Assembly: GCA_022495005.1 (NCBI GenBank)
Contig: JAGYXB010000027.1
Span: forward strand, 96,214 to 160,213
Direction of reading: 5' to 3'
Source of the DNA: Rhyacophila brunnea
Taxonomy: Eukaryota; Arthropoda; Insecta; Trichoptera; Rhyacophilidae
DNA length: 64,000 bases
Within the stretch, counting starts at the first letter, position 1, and every line of letters begins with the position of its first letter. Position numbers and translations under genes: made by a program. Under the pieces are notes generated by a model. It made no database searches. It was not told where the DNA came from and saw only the letters and a list, made by a program, of their open reading frames with translations. Of this stretch, positions 34,749 to 46,604 are shown in pieces.

Positions 34749-37700
34749 CTAAAAAAAAATAGGATTTGTTTATTCAATTCAATAATAATAAAATCTTTCA
34801 TATAGCATTCATGCAATGTGTTTTATCAAGTAAATATTATAAGGATTGGTTGTTTTTTTGTTAAAATAGAACTTACGAAACGGTAACTGTCAAACTAATC
34901 TATAACACTGCCCTGACTTGACATTTATGATTACTAATCACTCATATTATTAATCCTACTAATCATTGATTAGTATAGACTGGCAAAACAACATGAATAG
35001 AGTCACGATTAAACAACGCTAGCAAATCATCCATTTTGACTTGAATGAGTTAAAAAAACTAACTTTATAATTGAACATACCTGATCTAATGGCCTGTATT
35101 GTGGATCAGATGAACATTGGGGATTCTGATTATCGGTTTGGCGAATTGCGTTGTCAATAAATTCTACGTTCATGACGACTGCCTCTTCGTAATTCTCAGA
35201 TTTTATATTAGTCAGACCGATTTCACGATTCTGAAAATAACAACATTATTAATATTATGTAACGGTAAAACAGCTCTTTCTTCTTCTATCAGTGGCCGCC
35301 AATATATGACTGCATTTGACATATGAATGTAATCTCAACGAGAGATAGTCCGGCCCATGGCCCCCACAAGGAGGGGCTGACAGGGCTCTAGCCTGGGGGC
35401 CCGTGCTCAGGAGGGGCCCGGCGTGGCAAGTCAACCAAATAAGTGAGACAAACACACATCGTAAAATAAAGTCGCCTGCGGAACTATTTTCCTTTGATAA
35501 CGTTATTATTTCAAAGTCTGTGGTTCGACGATGCAATTTTTAATTGTATATCGATGCCCAACTACTCAATAATTCAAATGGATGTATTAAAATAATATAC
35601 AAAAAAAAAACACTAAATATATTAATTTTACCGCGTATACCATTACACCATTTGGGATACGCTTCTGTAGAGCGTCCATAGAGGTATTAAGGTAAGTAGA
35701 GAGCATCCCATTGCCTTTATTCTTAGCGATAGGTAGGGGGCCCGCCTCAGATCTTAGCCTGGGGGCCCGCTCAGGATGTGGGGGCCATGATCCGGCCCAA
35801 TTCATCTCACCAGTTTAGCAGGATCACATCGCGTAGGTACTTTTGTTTGTCTCAGGAAAAATACCTTTTTAGTCTTGACGCATGATATCCAACATGCACC
35901 TTACAGTGTTATGTTGAAGCTACTCGTAATATTTGAGTATTTACTTACACTAACGCAAACATTAGTGTTGATAATAAAATTATACTTTATGCATAATGAG
36001 AAGAAATTTTTACTGTACAATCGGCGCTTATAAGTGTCTCATGTCACTTCGTTTTTAACTTCCGGTTCGAGTAAATCGCGTGAACTGGTACCTAGTTACT
36101 GTTATACTGCGGATATCAACGTTATTTCCAGCAAAATAAAGCAAACTGAACGAAACAAATCAAACCGAACGTCAGATGTTGGACCATTCGGCAGACAATT
36201 TTGGTATCGCGATTTCTGACTGCTAATTTGTGTTGCCAATACTTAAAATCAATTCAAAAAATTATTTGTCTCTAAAACAACAACACATAATATATTGAAA
36301 TGTAACCTGTTATAGAATTTTAACCGACTTCTGATTGTCGTATTTATTTATTTTAAATGTATAAAATAATAAATATTAATGCATGAAGAACTTAGTTAAT
36401 TTATTAGGTCAATATGACAGTTCATTACCGCGTGATCCTGTAAGTCGTTGGAGCGTACAACAATTCAATGGTTTTAGCAGGAGTGTGTGATTGTCGCGTG
36501 AACTAGTTTAGCTTTATTTTTATACAAGAAGGCATCTGTACACGCTTGATTTGTATATTATAATGGATATACAAAAAAGAAATCTAGCTGTATCTTGTGC
36601 AGTCGTAAGTGTAAGGTTAAGTCAAAATAACAAAAAACGAAAAATCTGCGTTAAAGACTGACATTAGGTACGAATTAGGTACTTCAAAACTATTCCGATG
36701 ATTTAAAAAATTATTTACGAATAAACAGTTCATCATTTGATTTATTACTAAATAAAGTGAAAATCAAAAGCAGATCGTAATACCACAATGTTGGCTCACA
36801 TATAACTTCATCTCTTCGTCGATTTTTCTCTACTTTTTAACTCTTTCCGAAAAGAACCGCAAGGCTTTGAATTTTTTTTACTAGGTATATTAAATGTTTT
36901 AATATAAATATCATTTTACAGTGACACCTGTAAATAAAAAACACTATCGATTTTGTCAGCACACTTTCCTCACTGCAGAGAACTGCAAGTTTTTAAATAA
37001 ATTAAACTTCCAAGAACCCCTTCCATATCAATATAATATTATAATATACACAACATAGATATATTATATCTATGTTGTGATGTAAAACCCGGTTATTTTT
37101 GGATCTTTGCCAATTGTACTATTTTAATCCTCGTTTAGGTGATTTTAAACATCAATTTTGCTGTCCGATCTGTGTCCGTTTCAGTACAGCTGTCAGTTAA
37201 ACTGGAGTGTATTCCGTTTTTAGAGTTCCCAGTTCAATTGACGTATAAATTATTACGGTGTATTACCGTATTATTAATTTCGATTGAAATATTATTATTT
37301 CTTCAAATATAGGTTGGTACTGTATTATATCGACCAATATAATATGTTTAAAAAGTTATTATAAAGATAATAGCCATTTTTAGTCGATAAAAAATAAATA
37401 AATATACATCACTGGGGCCTTATGTTAGAACTTGCGAGTCGTGTGAAACATCGTAGTCATTCGCGAAAGTGACGTAGGTTATCGAAATAAGGCATGTCGA
37501 AACTTATCACTACCTGAATTAGTCATAATCTGTGTCGACAATATTGCCCATACCAAAGGGCACTCGTGACCATAGTCCCCCATACGAGTTGAGTATGTGA
37601 GCATGCGCACTGATGTCTCGCGCCGATAACGCAGTTTAGTTTTCAACTGTCAAATAAAAGTGAAAGGTTAGGCTGCGAAAAGATAGTATTTTATTATTGG

Positions 37701-39310
37701 GCTCGCGAGAATAATTACCTACATATTATTATTTTATATTTCGCCAAAGCATTGCTATAGATTTGTATCGTTCACCCAATTATTGTAAAATATGTCAATC
37801 CCATAAATAGTTACTTTTGCGGCACTTTTAGGATCACGTAATCATCCGCGAAACAGATCAAATAATTATGTTAACTTATGTCAAAATGCTTTTTCACTCA
37901 GTGATGCACTATTTATACGTAATTTTCGATTAAACAAAGAGCTTGTGAGATATATTTTACAAATTCTCACGCCATATAGGTTTATTAGGTATCTTAAGTT
38001 TAATTTTACTACCTACCTACAAGCGTGAAGAGTTTACAATGCGAAAAAATGAATATGGTTGCATAGATTAAAATTAATCAAAGACATAGAAGATGTATGT
38101 TATATTTTGACACATTATTACGTTTATAATATTATATCCATGGAGAATTAAAAAGTCGTAGGTAGGTATAATGTTGAGACGGACATAACCTCACCTACCT
38201 CATTTCAATTAAGATCACTTAATTGAAACCTCTCCATTCTTTTGCTACTTTTGCACGATGAAGGACGTGAATTCATGTACATGTTACCCGATTTCCATGT
38301 TTATTTTGATATTTCGTTTCGTATGTGACAGTGACCTTGAAAATCAAAACGTCAAAATGAATGAGTTCGCTGACCGAAAGAACACGGCATTACCAATTTA
38401 TAAACAATAAAGATGCCGAATTATTATATTACCTATTCACAATGTTACTTAATACTCTGTTATCTTGAGTTCAATTAATTATGTTAATGTTTTATAATGG
38501 TTTGTAATGAATAAATACCTACATAAAATAAATGTTATTGAAGACACTGTGTTTATTTTGTTAAATCTTGTTTTACAGTGTAATAATATTATATGGTTTC
38601 GCATTTATGTAAGGTTATATTCTATGTACATATATCTATATCATATTATACTAAATCAATCGAATATTGTAGGAAATATACACAAACATAACCAACAAAA
38701 ATATTGACGTTTCATCTTGTACCATAGACACCGATTTTCTCAGTTTTGGCGATGTTGCCAACTAGTCACTCGCGAGTTAAAATAGTCCGTAGCAAGTGGC
38801 TTCAAAAATAGGTGTTATCGTATACGGTATGAAGCGCGCGATACTAACTTATCATACCACACGGTTTTCGACCATACGACTCGCAAGTTCTAACATACCC
38901 GCCCTGGCTCTAAAATGTATCACAGCCAAAAGAGGTGCTGTAAAAATTACAAGTGACGTATAGTAATTATTCCAATAAGTGTTAATATTTCGATACAAAC
39001 CAACCCTAGATAGCTGTTGTAGTAACTAAGCTGAGTCTAATGCACCGCCTTTTAATACTGAACGGAAACCTCGACTAAACGGACAACAGAACTAACGTCT
39101 AAAATGATCTTTTTTAATATCTTTAGGCGTAGGTATGATACAATTTGTCTTAAAAAAACTAACCTCAATAATACTGTTGGCGTCATCTGTGCGTTCTTGC
39201 TTTATGTAGATATCGCCATCCGTTGCGTCTGCATTCTCTATGGGTACATCAAACCAATGCTGCTGCTCTGCATCTGATTGGAATTCGTCTGGTTCGCGCT
39301 TTACATCCAT
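33762..39310 (-). CDS. Third ZNF gene: intact multi-finger C2H2 protein
   Basis: Exon 1 (39310-39164, 49 codons) reads MDVKREPDEFQSDAEQQHW and GDIYIKQERTDDANSIIE. A middle exon (35230-35081, 50 codons) reads NREIGLTNIKSENYEE and QNPQCSSDPQYRPLDQ. The last exon (34748-33762) is open from its acceptor (poly-pyrimidine AG) and enters the finger region. All junctions are phase 0 with GT-AG. The middle exon aligns with exon 3 of the other two genes. An equivalent of their exon 2 was not found in the 3.9 kb intron; its atypical finger (FICNDCYGVFESVNHLNSHY) is instead at the start of the last exon. Seven standard fingers with TGEKPHQCDVC linkers follow, then a short tail. All zinc ligands are present in them. 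Probably a nuclear sequence-specific regulator; targets unknown. Confidence 0.85.
35345..35800. mobile_element. Non-autonomous element, CATGGCCCCCACA ends, copy 1
   Basis: The left end reads CCCATGGCCCCCACAAGG and the right end, read inward, is ATCATGGCCCCCACATCC. Two GC-rich terminal zones (each with TAGCCTGGGGGCCCG) flank an AT-rich core with AAACACTAAATATA and CCTTTATTCTTAGCGATA. The 48381-48750 copy has the same layout, and a fragment is in the hAT insertion at 26765-26880. It lies in the intron of the third ZNF gene. Confidence 0.65.
36140..36320 (+). repeat. Dispersed repeat related to 23620-23800
   Basis: CAAATCAAACCGAACG, TTGTGTTGCCAATACTTAAA, TTGTCTCTAAAACAACAACA and TTGAAATGTAACC have counterparts in the same order at about 23630-23790 in intron 1 of the right ZNF gene. 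Orientation is plus in both, though the host genes are on opposite strands. Independent insertions are therefore likelier than inheritance with the gene. Confidence 0.5.
37050..37078. repeat. Perfect 29-bp palindrome
   Basis: ACAACATAGATATA, a single T, then TATATCTATGTTGT. Both 14-bp arms match exactly. It lies in the intron of the third ZNF gene and could be a transposon footprint or a binding site; nothing distinguishes these. Confidence 0.6.
37421..38897. mobile_element. Non-autonomous DNA transposon in the ZNF-3 intron, 22-bp perfect ends
   Basis: Both ends carry TATGTTAGAACTTGCGAGTC plus GT read inward, with no mismatch, 1.48 kb apart. ACTCGCGAGT-type words recur near the ends. The outer boundary may extend a few bases to GGGC-type words on both sides. 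No target duplication could be fixed. The interior is AT-rich without a transposase. Confidence 0.7.
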
Positions 39311-39409
39311 TCTGCCTAAGTATTTATCAGCTCGAGGACAAAGACGTTCTTATTACTTTCAACTGACAACTGTCATTGTAGCTTAGTGTTGCTAACTCTC
39401 TACGCGGGA

Positions 39410-39475
39410 CAGTGTTGCCATATTTTTATATTTCTTATATTTCGGCAAAAATTATAGTTAGCTACAAACTTATCT
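39410..39475 (+). promoter_or_regulatory. ATGGCAACACTG motif upstream of the third ZNF gene
   Basis: CAGTGTTGCCAT (39410-39421) is the reverse complement of ATGGCAACACTG and lies 99 bp before the ATG at 39310 in gene orientation. The same word lies 82 bp before the right ZNF start (23288-23299) and 95 bp before the left one (20644-20655). It may be a core-promoter element or a leftover end of the hAT family at 20644. The following AAAATTATAGTTA supports the hAT reading here. Confidence 0.5.
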
Positions 39476-39729
39476 GTAGCCTCTTGAGACCCGAGATAGA
39501 ACCAGTCATGAGAAAAAATATTTGTGCATTTTACTGTTCAATAAATATTATTAAGATCACAAAAAAAAAATTTAAATATTTTTTTTACTATATATTAACT
39601 AAAATCCACTACGTGCACGTGAGTGCATCTCAGGTCACAATAGAGTACAATATTGGATACAGTACAAACAATGAAATGAAACAAAAACAATGTGATATCC
39701 ATATAATGATACAATTTTATTAGAAAAAT

Positions 39730-41338
39730 AATACAATAATCATAATAATATAATGGTGATTGGAAAATTATATTTATTTAAATTAAAAATATAGTACATT
39801 AACGGTCAAAACCCTAAAATACTACACATTAATTAGCGCACTTCAGGGAATAGGTTTAGGGACAACCATTCTTCGCTGTAGAAGTAGATCTGTGTTTACT
39901 CAGTGTGTTATTGAAGCTAATGGTGAAGAGTTTCTTGGATGACCTTGTATCGATGATGATACTGATGGCTAAGTGACTTTCATACCAAATCGTAGGGTTT
40001 GCAAGTCTGATTTTCCATGACTATGAAGTATTCCAATCACAGTGAATATTTTCTTTCCTATAAGTTTGCATGTACAATGAGCAAACAATTTCATGTCCAT
40101 GTCCAACAAGTCCATGTCCACAGTGGTCAAAGATCCTCACAGTTTACATGCTTGATGTCCTGTGAAGGCAAACACACCACTGTGAAGATTAATGCGGCTC
40201 ATCGACTTGTAATCAGTATTTTACAACAGCTGACTGAGTGATGCATATCGTTCTTCGTCTTCTTTGAATCATAACACGTATTGGCCTGAAATAACGAATC
40301 GGTGAGGTTGAAGCTGGTAAAAAAGTCATATGTGTAGACGTACAAGGGCAGTTGTTGTGAAGCCAAAGTAACATCACAGCGTTGCATTGAGATTGTATCG
40401 TATCTTCATCAGATAGGTAGGATTCACTTCCCCACATGGAGAATAATTTATAGAGCAATTGGAGTCCAGCACCCAATAAACCATATATGGCCATGAACTG
40501 AACTCTTCAGCTCAACATCATTCGTCTTATTAGGCTCAGCGTACTGAAACAATAGAAAATACAATACTATGAATTAATCGATACATTTATTCCTATTTAT
40601 TAAGTATTCAACACCAGGAATATAAATACTAATGGCCAATAGTATTAATCACTAGGTATATTAAGTATATTAATTATTCTGTCCATCGAATCCTCAATAT
40701 GGAGATCACAAAGCCCTTTCATCACAAACTGTATCAATTTAATTGGTACTTAATTGATTTTTTAGCAGTGCATGCACTTGCCTAATAAAATGATAAGTTT
40801 GATATTTATGACTAAATGATAAAGTAATATAATATGAGCATTGATACCTTATGGTTTCATAAGCCAGGATAGGATCCTGGATTGTGATTTTGAAGGATGT
40901 ATCTCAGCCTCTAGCAGTGAGTAAAGTTCACTGGTTCTCCAGAATAAAGTCATCATCTGGGCCCAGGAGATGAATGTGAACATCATTACTGTCGTCAGGG
41001 TTATATCCTCCACCAACTTCGACATCATTATCATTCAAAATATCACCAATATGCTGGCTATTCAAGGATTCGTCTAAATGTAAACAAAAAACATAACCTC
41101 AATAAATCAGATATACTAATGTCAAAATATATCACTCTAGACCTGAGTTACTCATGTGTGTACCGAATTTTGAAACTATGATTATAATATTTTACAAAAG
41201 TGTAAAGATAATTTAAAGTATACGGAATATTACTATGATTCATTGTGAAACTAAATACATCATTGGTTTTTAATATAAATAAATATTAATATTTAATTAA
41301 AAGCACTTACTTGTCAGAGTTGACTTTTTAGCCGCCAT
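39730..41338 (-). pseudogene. Possible piggyBac-like transposase gene remnant
   Basis: The minus strand has a plausible start exon 41338-41311 (MAAKKSTLT, donor GTAAGT). It joins in phase to 41073-40928 (NESLNSQHIGDILNDND, VGGGYNPDDSNDVHIHLLG), ending in TGA. Short basic MAxKxxxLT starts followed by an Asp/Glu-rich region are typical of piggyBac transposases. Further down, 40494-40213 contains AIYGLLGAG and LFSMWGSESYLSDED with stops and shifts, in the position of the piggyBac 'AFIGLL...LWS' region. No catalytic Asp block could be fixed, so the family is uncertain. Confidence 0.3.
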
Positions 41339-41671
41339 TTTTGTCTTGTGCAAATATCCATAACTTCAAAGTCAAAATAACAATTTATTTTAAAACTACA
41401 TAGGCTAGTGTTTTGCTCTAGTGGTAGAAAAATATACTATCTATACCACTGTAGTCAAATGCGGTTCAAGTATCCATTCAAATCGTTACTAAAAAATATT
41501 TAAATAACGTCCACATATGTGTACCTCAGGACGCAAGAGGGTAGAATGGGTGGGGGAGTCACAGTCGAAAACTACCCAATCAAGACTCGCAATAGGACAG
41601 AATCTTACATTCGAAAGACGTTTTCAAAATGGCGTCTTATGATAGTCGGTAGTTCTATTTTTGACTGTGGG

Positions 41672-42010
41672 TAGGTAGTACGCGTTGTCATAATGTTGAA
41701 AATGTATCAGTTTTTGCTTCTCACCAAAAAAATGAGAGAATTTAAGAAATTCTGAGATGCCTTTTTATCCAGGTATCTTTTCCAACAAAAACGCTTCCCG
41801 ACGAATTAAAAAAATATCATTGAAACCAAAGTCAAGGGGTTTAAACAGTTACGTTTTTCAAGCATTTTTCCAGGATCTCTAAATTAATGTTCTTTAATTT
41901 CGAAATTCTTGTACAAAATTATAGAAATTTTAGTGCTTACCTACCTACTTTGGGTATTTTTTCCGATATCATAAATAAAATAAGTATTTAGGGCATACTG
42001 AACGATGGAA
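41672..42010 (+). repeat. Third, end-less copy of the AATTATAGTA hAT family
   Basis: GTAGTACGCGTTGTCAT, TGTTGAAAATGTAT, TTTAAGAAATTCTGAGATGC, TTTTTATCCAGGTA, TACGTTTTTCAAGCATTTTT and TATTTTTTCCGATA follow the order of the interior of the element at 21194-21653. Neither CAGTGTTGCCA end is present here. Confidence 0.6.
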
Positions 42011-42230
42011 CCCACCTCAATTTAACACCTCCGCGAGTCTAGCACGCATTTACAATAATTACATAGGTAGGTACAATAATATTGCAAAATTTCAATTACT
42101 TCCAAGCTTTCGAATACGAAACACCACTCACTCGTTCATAGTAAATTTGTTACGCTGCACTCATCAATTTTCGCTACCTACGCTAACCTCGCCATTTTTT
42201 CATAGTAGAAATAATAATTGTAATATTGTA

Positions 42231-42425
42231 GCGGCGTGACTTCGAAAAGAGACCCAAAGATGGCGCGGCCCATTTACTGGACGCCGCAAGCACTATGTAG
42301 ACAGCTTAGGATTTAACTATATTTATATAGCGCCGTGACTTCGAAAAGAGACGGCGCTGCCTATTGACTTGACGCCGCAACCACTATGTAAATCGATTAA
42401 GATTGAACTCTATGTTGAATCCGTT
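42231..42425 (+). repeat. Two tandem ~100 bp units
   Basis: GGCGTGACTTCGAAAAGAGA and GACGCCGCAAGCACTATGTA at 42231-42300 recur as GCCGTGACTTCGAAAAGAGA and GACGCCGCAACCACTATGTA at 42332-42392. They lie directly upstream of a LINE 3' fragment and may be tandem 5'-UTR units or part of a deleted element. Confidence 0.7.
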
Positions 42426-42460
42426 ATTGATATCTCTCACAGTCTTACAGCCATATCAAA

Positions 42461-42793
42461 ATGACGAATTTTTTGTTGCAAAGTTCTTTGACTCCAGATT
42501 ATTACACCAGTCAATTCTTAACTGAACATGGTGGCTTTGCTGGCAGGCTCTTTGAGCTTGGCCTTGTTACCCGAACCCGTTCAACAAGTCCATGTGGCGG
42601 GGAAATACAGGATGCAAACCACCTCTGGGAATGTCCTAAAATGTGTACAAAAAGGGAAGAGCTGCTCAAGTCGGTTCAACCAGCAGTTGGGCGCATCGGA
42701 ACGTCCGACCCGGTCCCCACAAAAGCAAATTATTGTCTTGCATTTAAAAAAATTACAGCGTCCTACTGCAAGCGAGAAGATCTCTTCACATAA
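42461..42793 (+). pseudogene. 3' end of a non-LTR polymerase ORF (zinc-knuckle tail)
   Basis: The 110-residue frame reads FLTEHGGFAGRLFELGL, then CGGEIQDANHLWECPK and an Arg/Glu helix. This is the G-x-F-x3-L...C-x-C-G...H-x4-C-P element at the C-terminus of R1/I/Jockey-type LINE polymerases, located after RNase H or RT. The first Cys of the usual pair is replaced (TSPCGG). The upstream polymerase is missing, so the copy is 5'-truncated or deleted. The 3' flank to about 42980 may be its untranslated tail. Confidence 0.75.
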
Positions 42794-43068
42794 TTAGCTT
42801 CGTTTTTTGTTTGGTTTTGTTTATATATAATATATTATTTAATTCATTTTCTATTTTGTTGGTTCCCTGTGCCTTTTCTTTCCAGGCACTTTGGATTCAA
42901 GTCAAATCAGTAAACTAAGTCAGAGCACACTTAGAGCGTGGCGACATAACTCTTGGGTATGAGCTGCTCCTGAAACATTACCAGGGGTAAACAACTGCAC
43001 AAATGATTCACATCAAATAAAATGTAGTACCTCCTACCTCGTGATACGTTCGATTAAGACCGAGTGTT

Positions 43069-43416
43069 GTGCGGGGCGGTTTTGGTTTGGAGGGTATGTT
43101 TGTGTTGTTATCCAAGTTAATTTCGGTCGAAATAAATCTTTGGCTGAGTTTTTATTTCCCGAATATGACTTTTAGCCAATCAAACCGCGCTGACGCCGTG
43201 CATCTCGCTCCCACATTCACGCTATCCAGCTCTAAAACAATCACGCCCACTTTCATATTTTTCGGCCGTCCGGAGTGCTCTTTCAAATTTCGTCTTATTG
43301 ATATTGTTTTTAAAGTTACTATTATTTTTATAGTGAATTCATCAAATTTGAAGAGATCATTTATAGCTGATACATCACCAGTTCGCCCTGAACTTATAGT
43401 AAAGTTATGGAAGTGA
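43069..43416 (+). CDS. Hypothetical open frame, possible first exon
   Basis: A 115-residue frame in a less AT-rich island, ending RPELIVKLWK and followed at once by GTGAGT, a good splice donor. CCAAT occurs upstream. No domain is recognised and no continuation exon was found downstream to 45 kb. It could be a 5' exon of a gene, or non-coding. Confidence 0.2.
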   Translation: MRGGFGLEGMFVLLSKLISVEINLWLSFYFPNMTFSQSNRADAVHLAPTFTLSSSKTITPTFIFFGRPECSFKFRLIDIVFKVTIIFIVNSSNLKRSFIADTSPVRPELIVKLWK

Positions 43417-44103
43417 GTATTTTAACCTAAATAACTGCATTTTGTTTTGATAAATGACACAAAATCCCAACGGTTATATGAATTCTACAGTATGACCCGG
43501 CAACTACTATGACGTAAAAAATAATTATTATTTCAAATTATTATTAATCAAACATTGTTTGTCTTTATTTTACTTTTAATCTAGGTATTTCTATGAAAAT
43601 AAAGGCGATGCTATTATTTATTTTTGAATGCGCTGATAGTTAATTTAATTTAATATGTATATTAGTAACTATTTATTTGGTGAATATTATATACTTAGGA
43701 TATTGGTACCTACCTAATATTAGCAGCCAATGGTAATTAATTTATAGATGGTATTATTTTGTGTTGTCATTCCAATAGTAAACATATAATATTTATTTGG
43801 TGGCTTGTAATAAGTTTAATTGTTAATTATAGAAATATATAGATATAATAATATACAGATATATATACATAGATTTTTTTTTTTTTTTGGAAAAAGTATA
43901 AATATTAAATTTTTAGCAAGTACGAGTAAGTACCATCATAAAATATTGGAGAAATCCGTGACGTCGGTTAGTAATTGAAGTAGTAGATACCTACTTTTAT
44001 TTAATAAACAAAAACCGATCGCCGATAGTCGCTTGATTTTGAAGAATACTGATGAGCAGGTATTAAAAGGCCAATAGTTAATGTTTGTCGTCATAAGTAT
44101 GTC

Positions 44104-44330
44104 ACCTCGTAGCATAGTGGATAATTCGTGGACTGGGTCGTAAACCCAGGAGATGCAGGGACGATTCCTGCCGGGTGTCTTACTTTTTTCAAAAAGATTT
44201 TTTCTATTGGTTTTAATATATTTTCTCAGAAGTGATTTTCAAAATTATGTATGTTCAATAATTAGAATGGTACATTCTTAAATCTTGTGAATTATTCGTT
44301 GAATAAAAAGAAAAGATAATTAAAAACTAT
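44104..44330 (+). repeat. tRNA-derived SINE
   Basis: The head (about 44104-44180) has TAGCATAGTGGATAATTCG (A box), CTGGG-TCGTAAA-CCCAG (anticodon-like stem-loop) and GGGACGATTCC (B box), with a GTCACC/GGGTGTC acceptor-like pairing. The body contains TTCAAAATTATGTATGTTCA, AGAATGGTACATTCTTAAAT and TGTGAATTATTCGTTGAATA, which recurs without the head at 32801-32882. Loop position 33 is C instead of U, which argues against a working tRNA. Confidence 0.7.
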
Positions 44331-44539
44331 TTTATTACTTTACTTACTACGAAATTAATACGAAAAAAACCGAAAAAAGCGAATGCCGCATGTTATTTTT
44401 ACCTACAAACTTGGGTTATTACGATCATTAGGTATTTAAATAGTAAAAGTAATCATTAAAAATTATCGTGTAAATAAATATAACATTTGAGATGCGTACT
44501 TTTTGACCACTCAGTTATCCGTGGGCCGTGCAGCAATAC

Positions 44540-44625
44540 GCTACGGTCTTAAGTCCCGAATGTCCTTGTTTTGTCCCGAATATCCATTATTCTGAGAGAG
44601 CGCTAAAAATTTCCCGAATATCCAC
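44540..44625 (+). repeat. Clustered TCCCGAATATCC words
   Basis: AGTCCCGAATGTCC, TGTCCCGAATATCC and TTCCCGAATATCC occur within about 75 bp in one orientation, and an inverted ATTCGGGA lies at about 44817. This resembles the subterminal motif arrays of the transposons at 12.2 and 52.5 kb, but no terminal repeats were found. Confidence 0.4.
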
Positions 44626-45289
44626 AACAAGTACTTGTAAATAAAACGCATTTTCTGTGAATTTACTGATTTATACCAGTATATTATTCTTGGAATCTAT
44701 TCTTAGATAATGTTGCAATCATACAGTGTAGAAAGAATGATTGATACATCTACTGATATTTCAATATACGACAATGAAATTTGTTTTTCGTCTCCTGAGA
44801 AATTGACATTTGGTCTATTCGGGAAACAAATCCTATAGCGACGTTATGTTACCGAGGACGAAAATGCGTGTCCCGTGTATTACTGTTTTCGTCATACTCC
44901 CGCCATCTTGAAAAATCATTCCCAACGGTCTTTTTTCTTGGGCGACGTTGCATATCTCCAACGGTCAAAGACAATGTTGCCGGCCGACTTTTAACATTAT
45001 TTTCTAACAACTCTTTTTCTTCTCCTTGCACTATCTAACATTCCTCTCTCTCAATTACAATACAAGTTATTTTTCCCATTCATTCTTTATACAATTTATT
45101 ATATCATCACCTTCCCATTCCGAGTAATGCAAAACGGTAAACTGGCCAACTTTTTACATATTAGTATGACTGTACATAGAGATCTCATACTTCATAATTG
45201 ATGTCATGGTATCACAATTTATTGGCGTTTTGTCTACACATTCTACTGACATGTTTCATACATTATTGTTAGCGACAGTTGGTCACTTT

Positions 45290-45720
45290 TTATACTGTTT
45301 AAGGGGTGAAGCCCAATTTCATTCGTCGTCTCGCATGCTTTCTTATTTATTCACACCTGGTCTTCCACGAACCGTGTCCTCAGCCTCAAAGACACGGGCC
45401 GTGGGACTTATTTCTGGAAAGAAACGTCCCTCTGGGTGGTCAAGGGTGCGGCTCGGTGCAGTTTATTTGACTACGAGGCCAAGGGCGTGTTCAGGCCACT
45501 CTACACCCCTAAAAGGTACTCTAGGTATAAGACCCGAAGTCCGAGGTCGTGACAGTACCTACCTATTTATTATTAGAACTCACAACGCAGCGGTGTGATT
45601 TTCGGCCACGCTTTCGTTCGGGTTTCTTGTGTACAAACTCATACCTACTTATTTAAAAATACCGATCCTCCTTGTCACGGTGCAGGGATGCAGGACGGCA
45701 GGACAGAATAAATAGTGACG
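45290..45720. other. GC-richer block, unidentified (possible retroelement piece)
   Basis: The composition shifts sharply to GC. A 130-residue plus frame at 45206-45598 crosses it but shows no domain. Text such as CCGTGTCCTCAGCCTCAAAG and CACGGGCCGTGGGAC suggests an old retroelement terminal region. Not assigned. Confidence 0.3.
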
Positions 45721-46604
45721 ATTATACATTAGGTATTAAAAGATGTTTTTCAAAATGTATCTCTATATTCAGATCGTGAATTATTATATTACCTATTATG
45801 GCGTTTTAGTAAGAGATAGGAACTTACCTACCTATTAACCGTACACTGCATGACATTTTCTTTTTGCACGATAAAAATATATGTGCTGTGAATTGTGGTA
45901 AAAACCATGGGGGAAAAAATATATTTTTTTTTGTATTTTTTTATTCTAAAAAATAATATTATGATGCCAAATAATGGCATCTGCATGCAACCGTTCGTTT
46001 CTTTCAACCTGAACGAAACAAATCAAATTAACCATAGACAATATAACAATACAAATTGTATGAGTAGAAAGTTGACCAGAAATGGTTTGAGGTTTGACGT
46101 TTGGTTCAGTGTATCATTGAAAATCAAACCGTTCTCGGACCATCAGGAATGGTTTGACATGAAACGTCAAACCAATTCGGACGATCCATAGATTAATGGC
46201 AATCTTTCAAAGTGTTGATAAGCATTATTCGGCATTTATATATCGTGAGGTATTCATAATAATATGTTAGACATTTACACCATAGGAGTTCACATGAATT
46301 ATGTATATTATAGATTAATAATCAATACATATTATTCATGAGTAACCGAACATGACGCCGCTTTTGGTCTTATTATCTCAAAATCCAGCACATATTTTCT
46401 ATGCCAAGAGTTCGATTTATAATTATTATGTCAGACCAAGAATTTATTTTTATTTTGCAAACTGTGTTAAATCAACCCGGAATTAATATGTTCGATTGTC
46501 GTCTAAGTCACAATATCATACTGTCGACATGAACAAGTGGTCAATTATTATGAAAAGCTTTAATTAAAAGTAATTTTTAAAAACTCGTCATACCTTAAAG
46601 GGCT

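Noticed and set aside
44104..44180. Functional tRNA gene
   Set aside because: A and B boxes are present, but loop position 33 is C, the acceptor stem is imperfect, and the sequence continues into a repeated SINE body.
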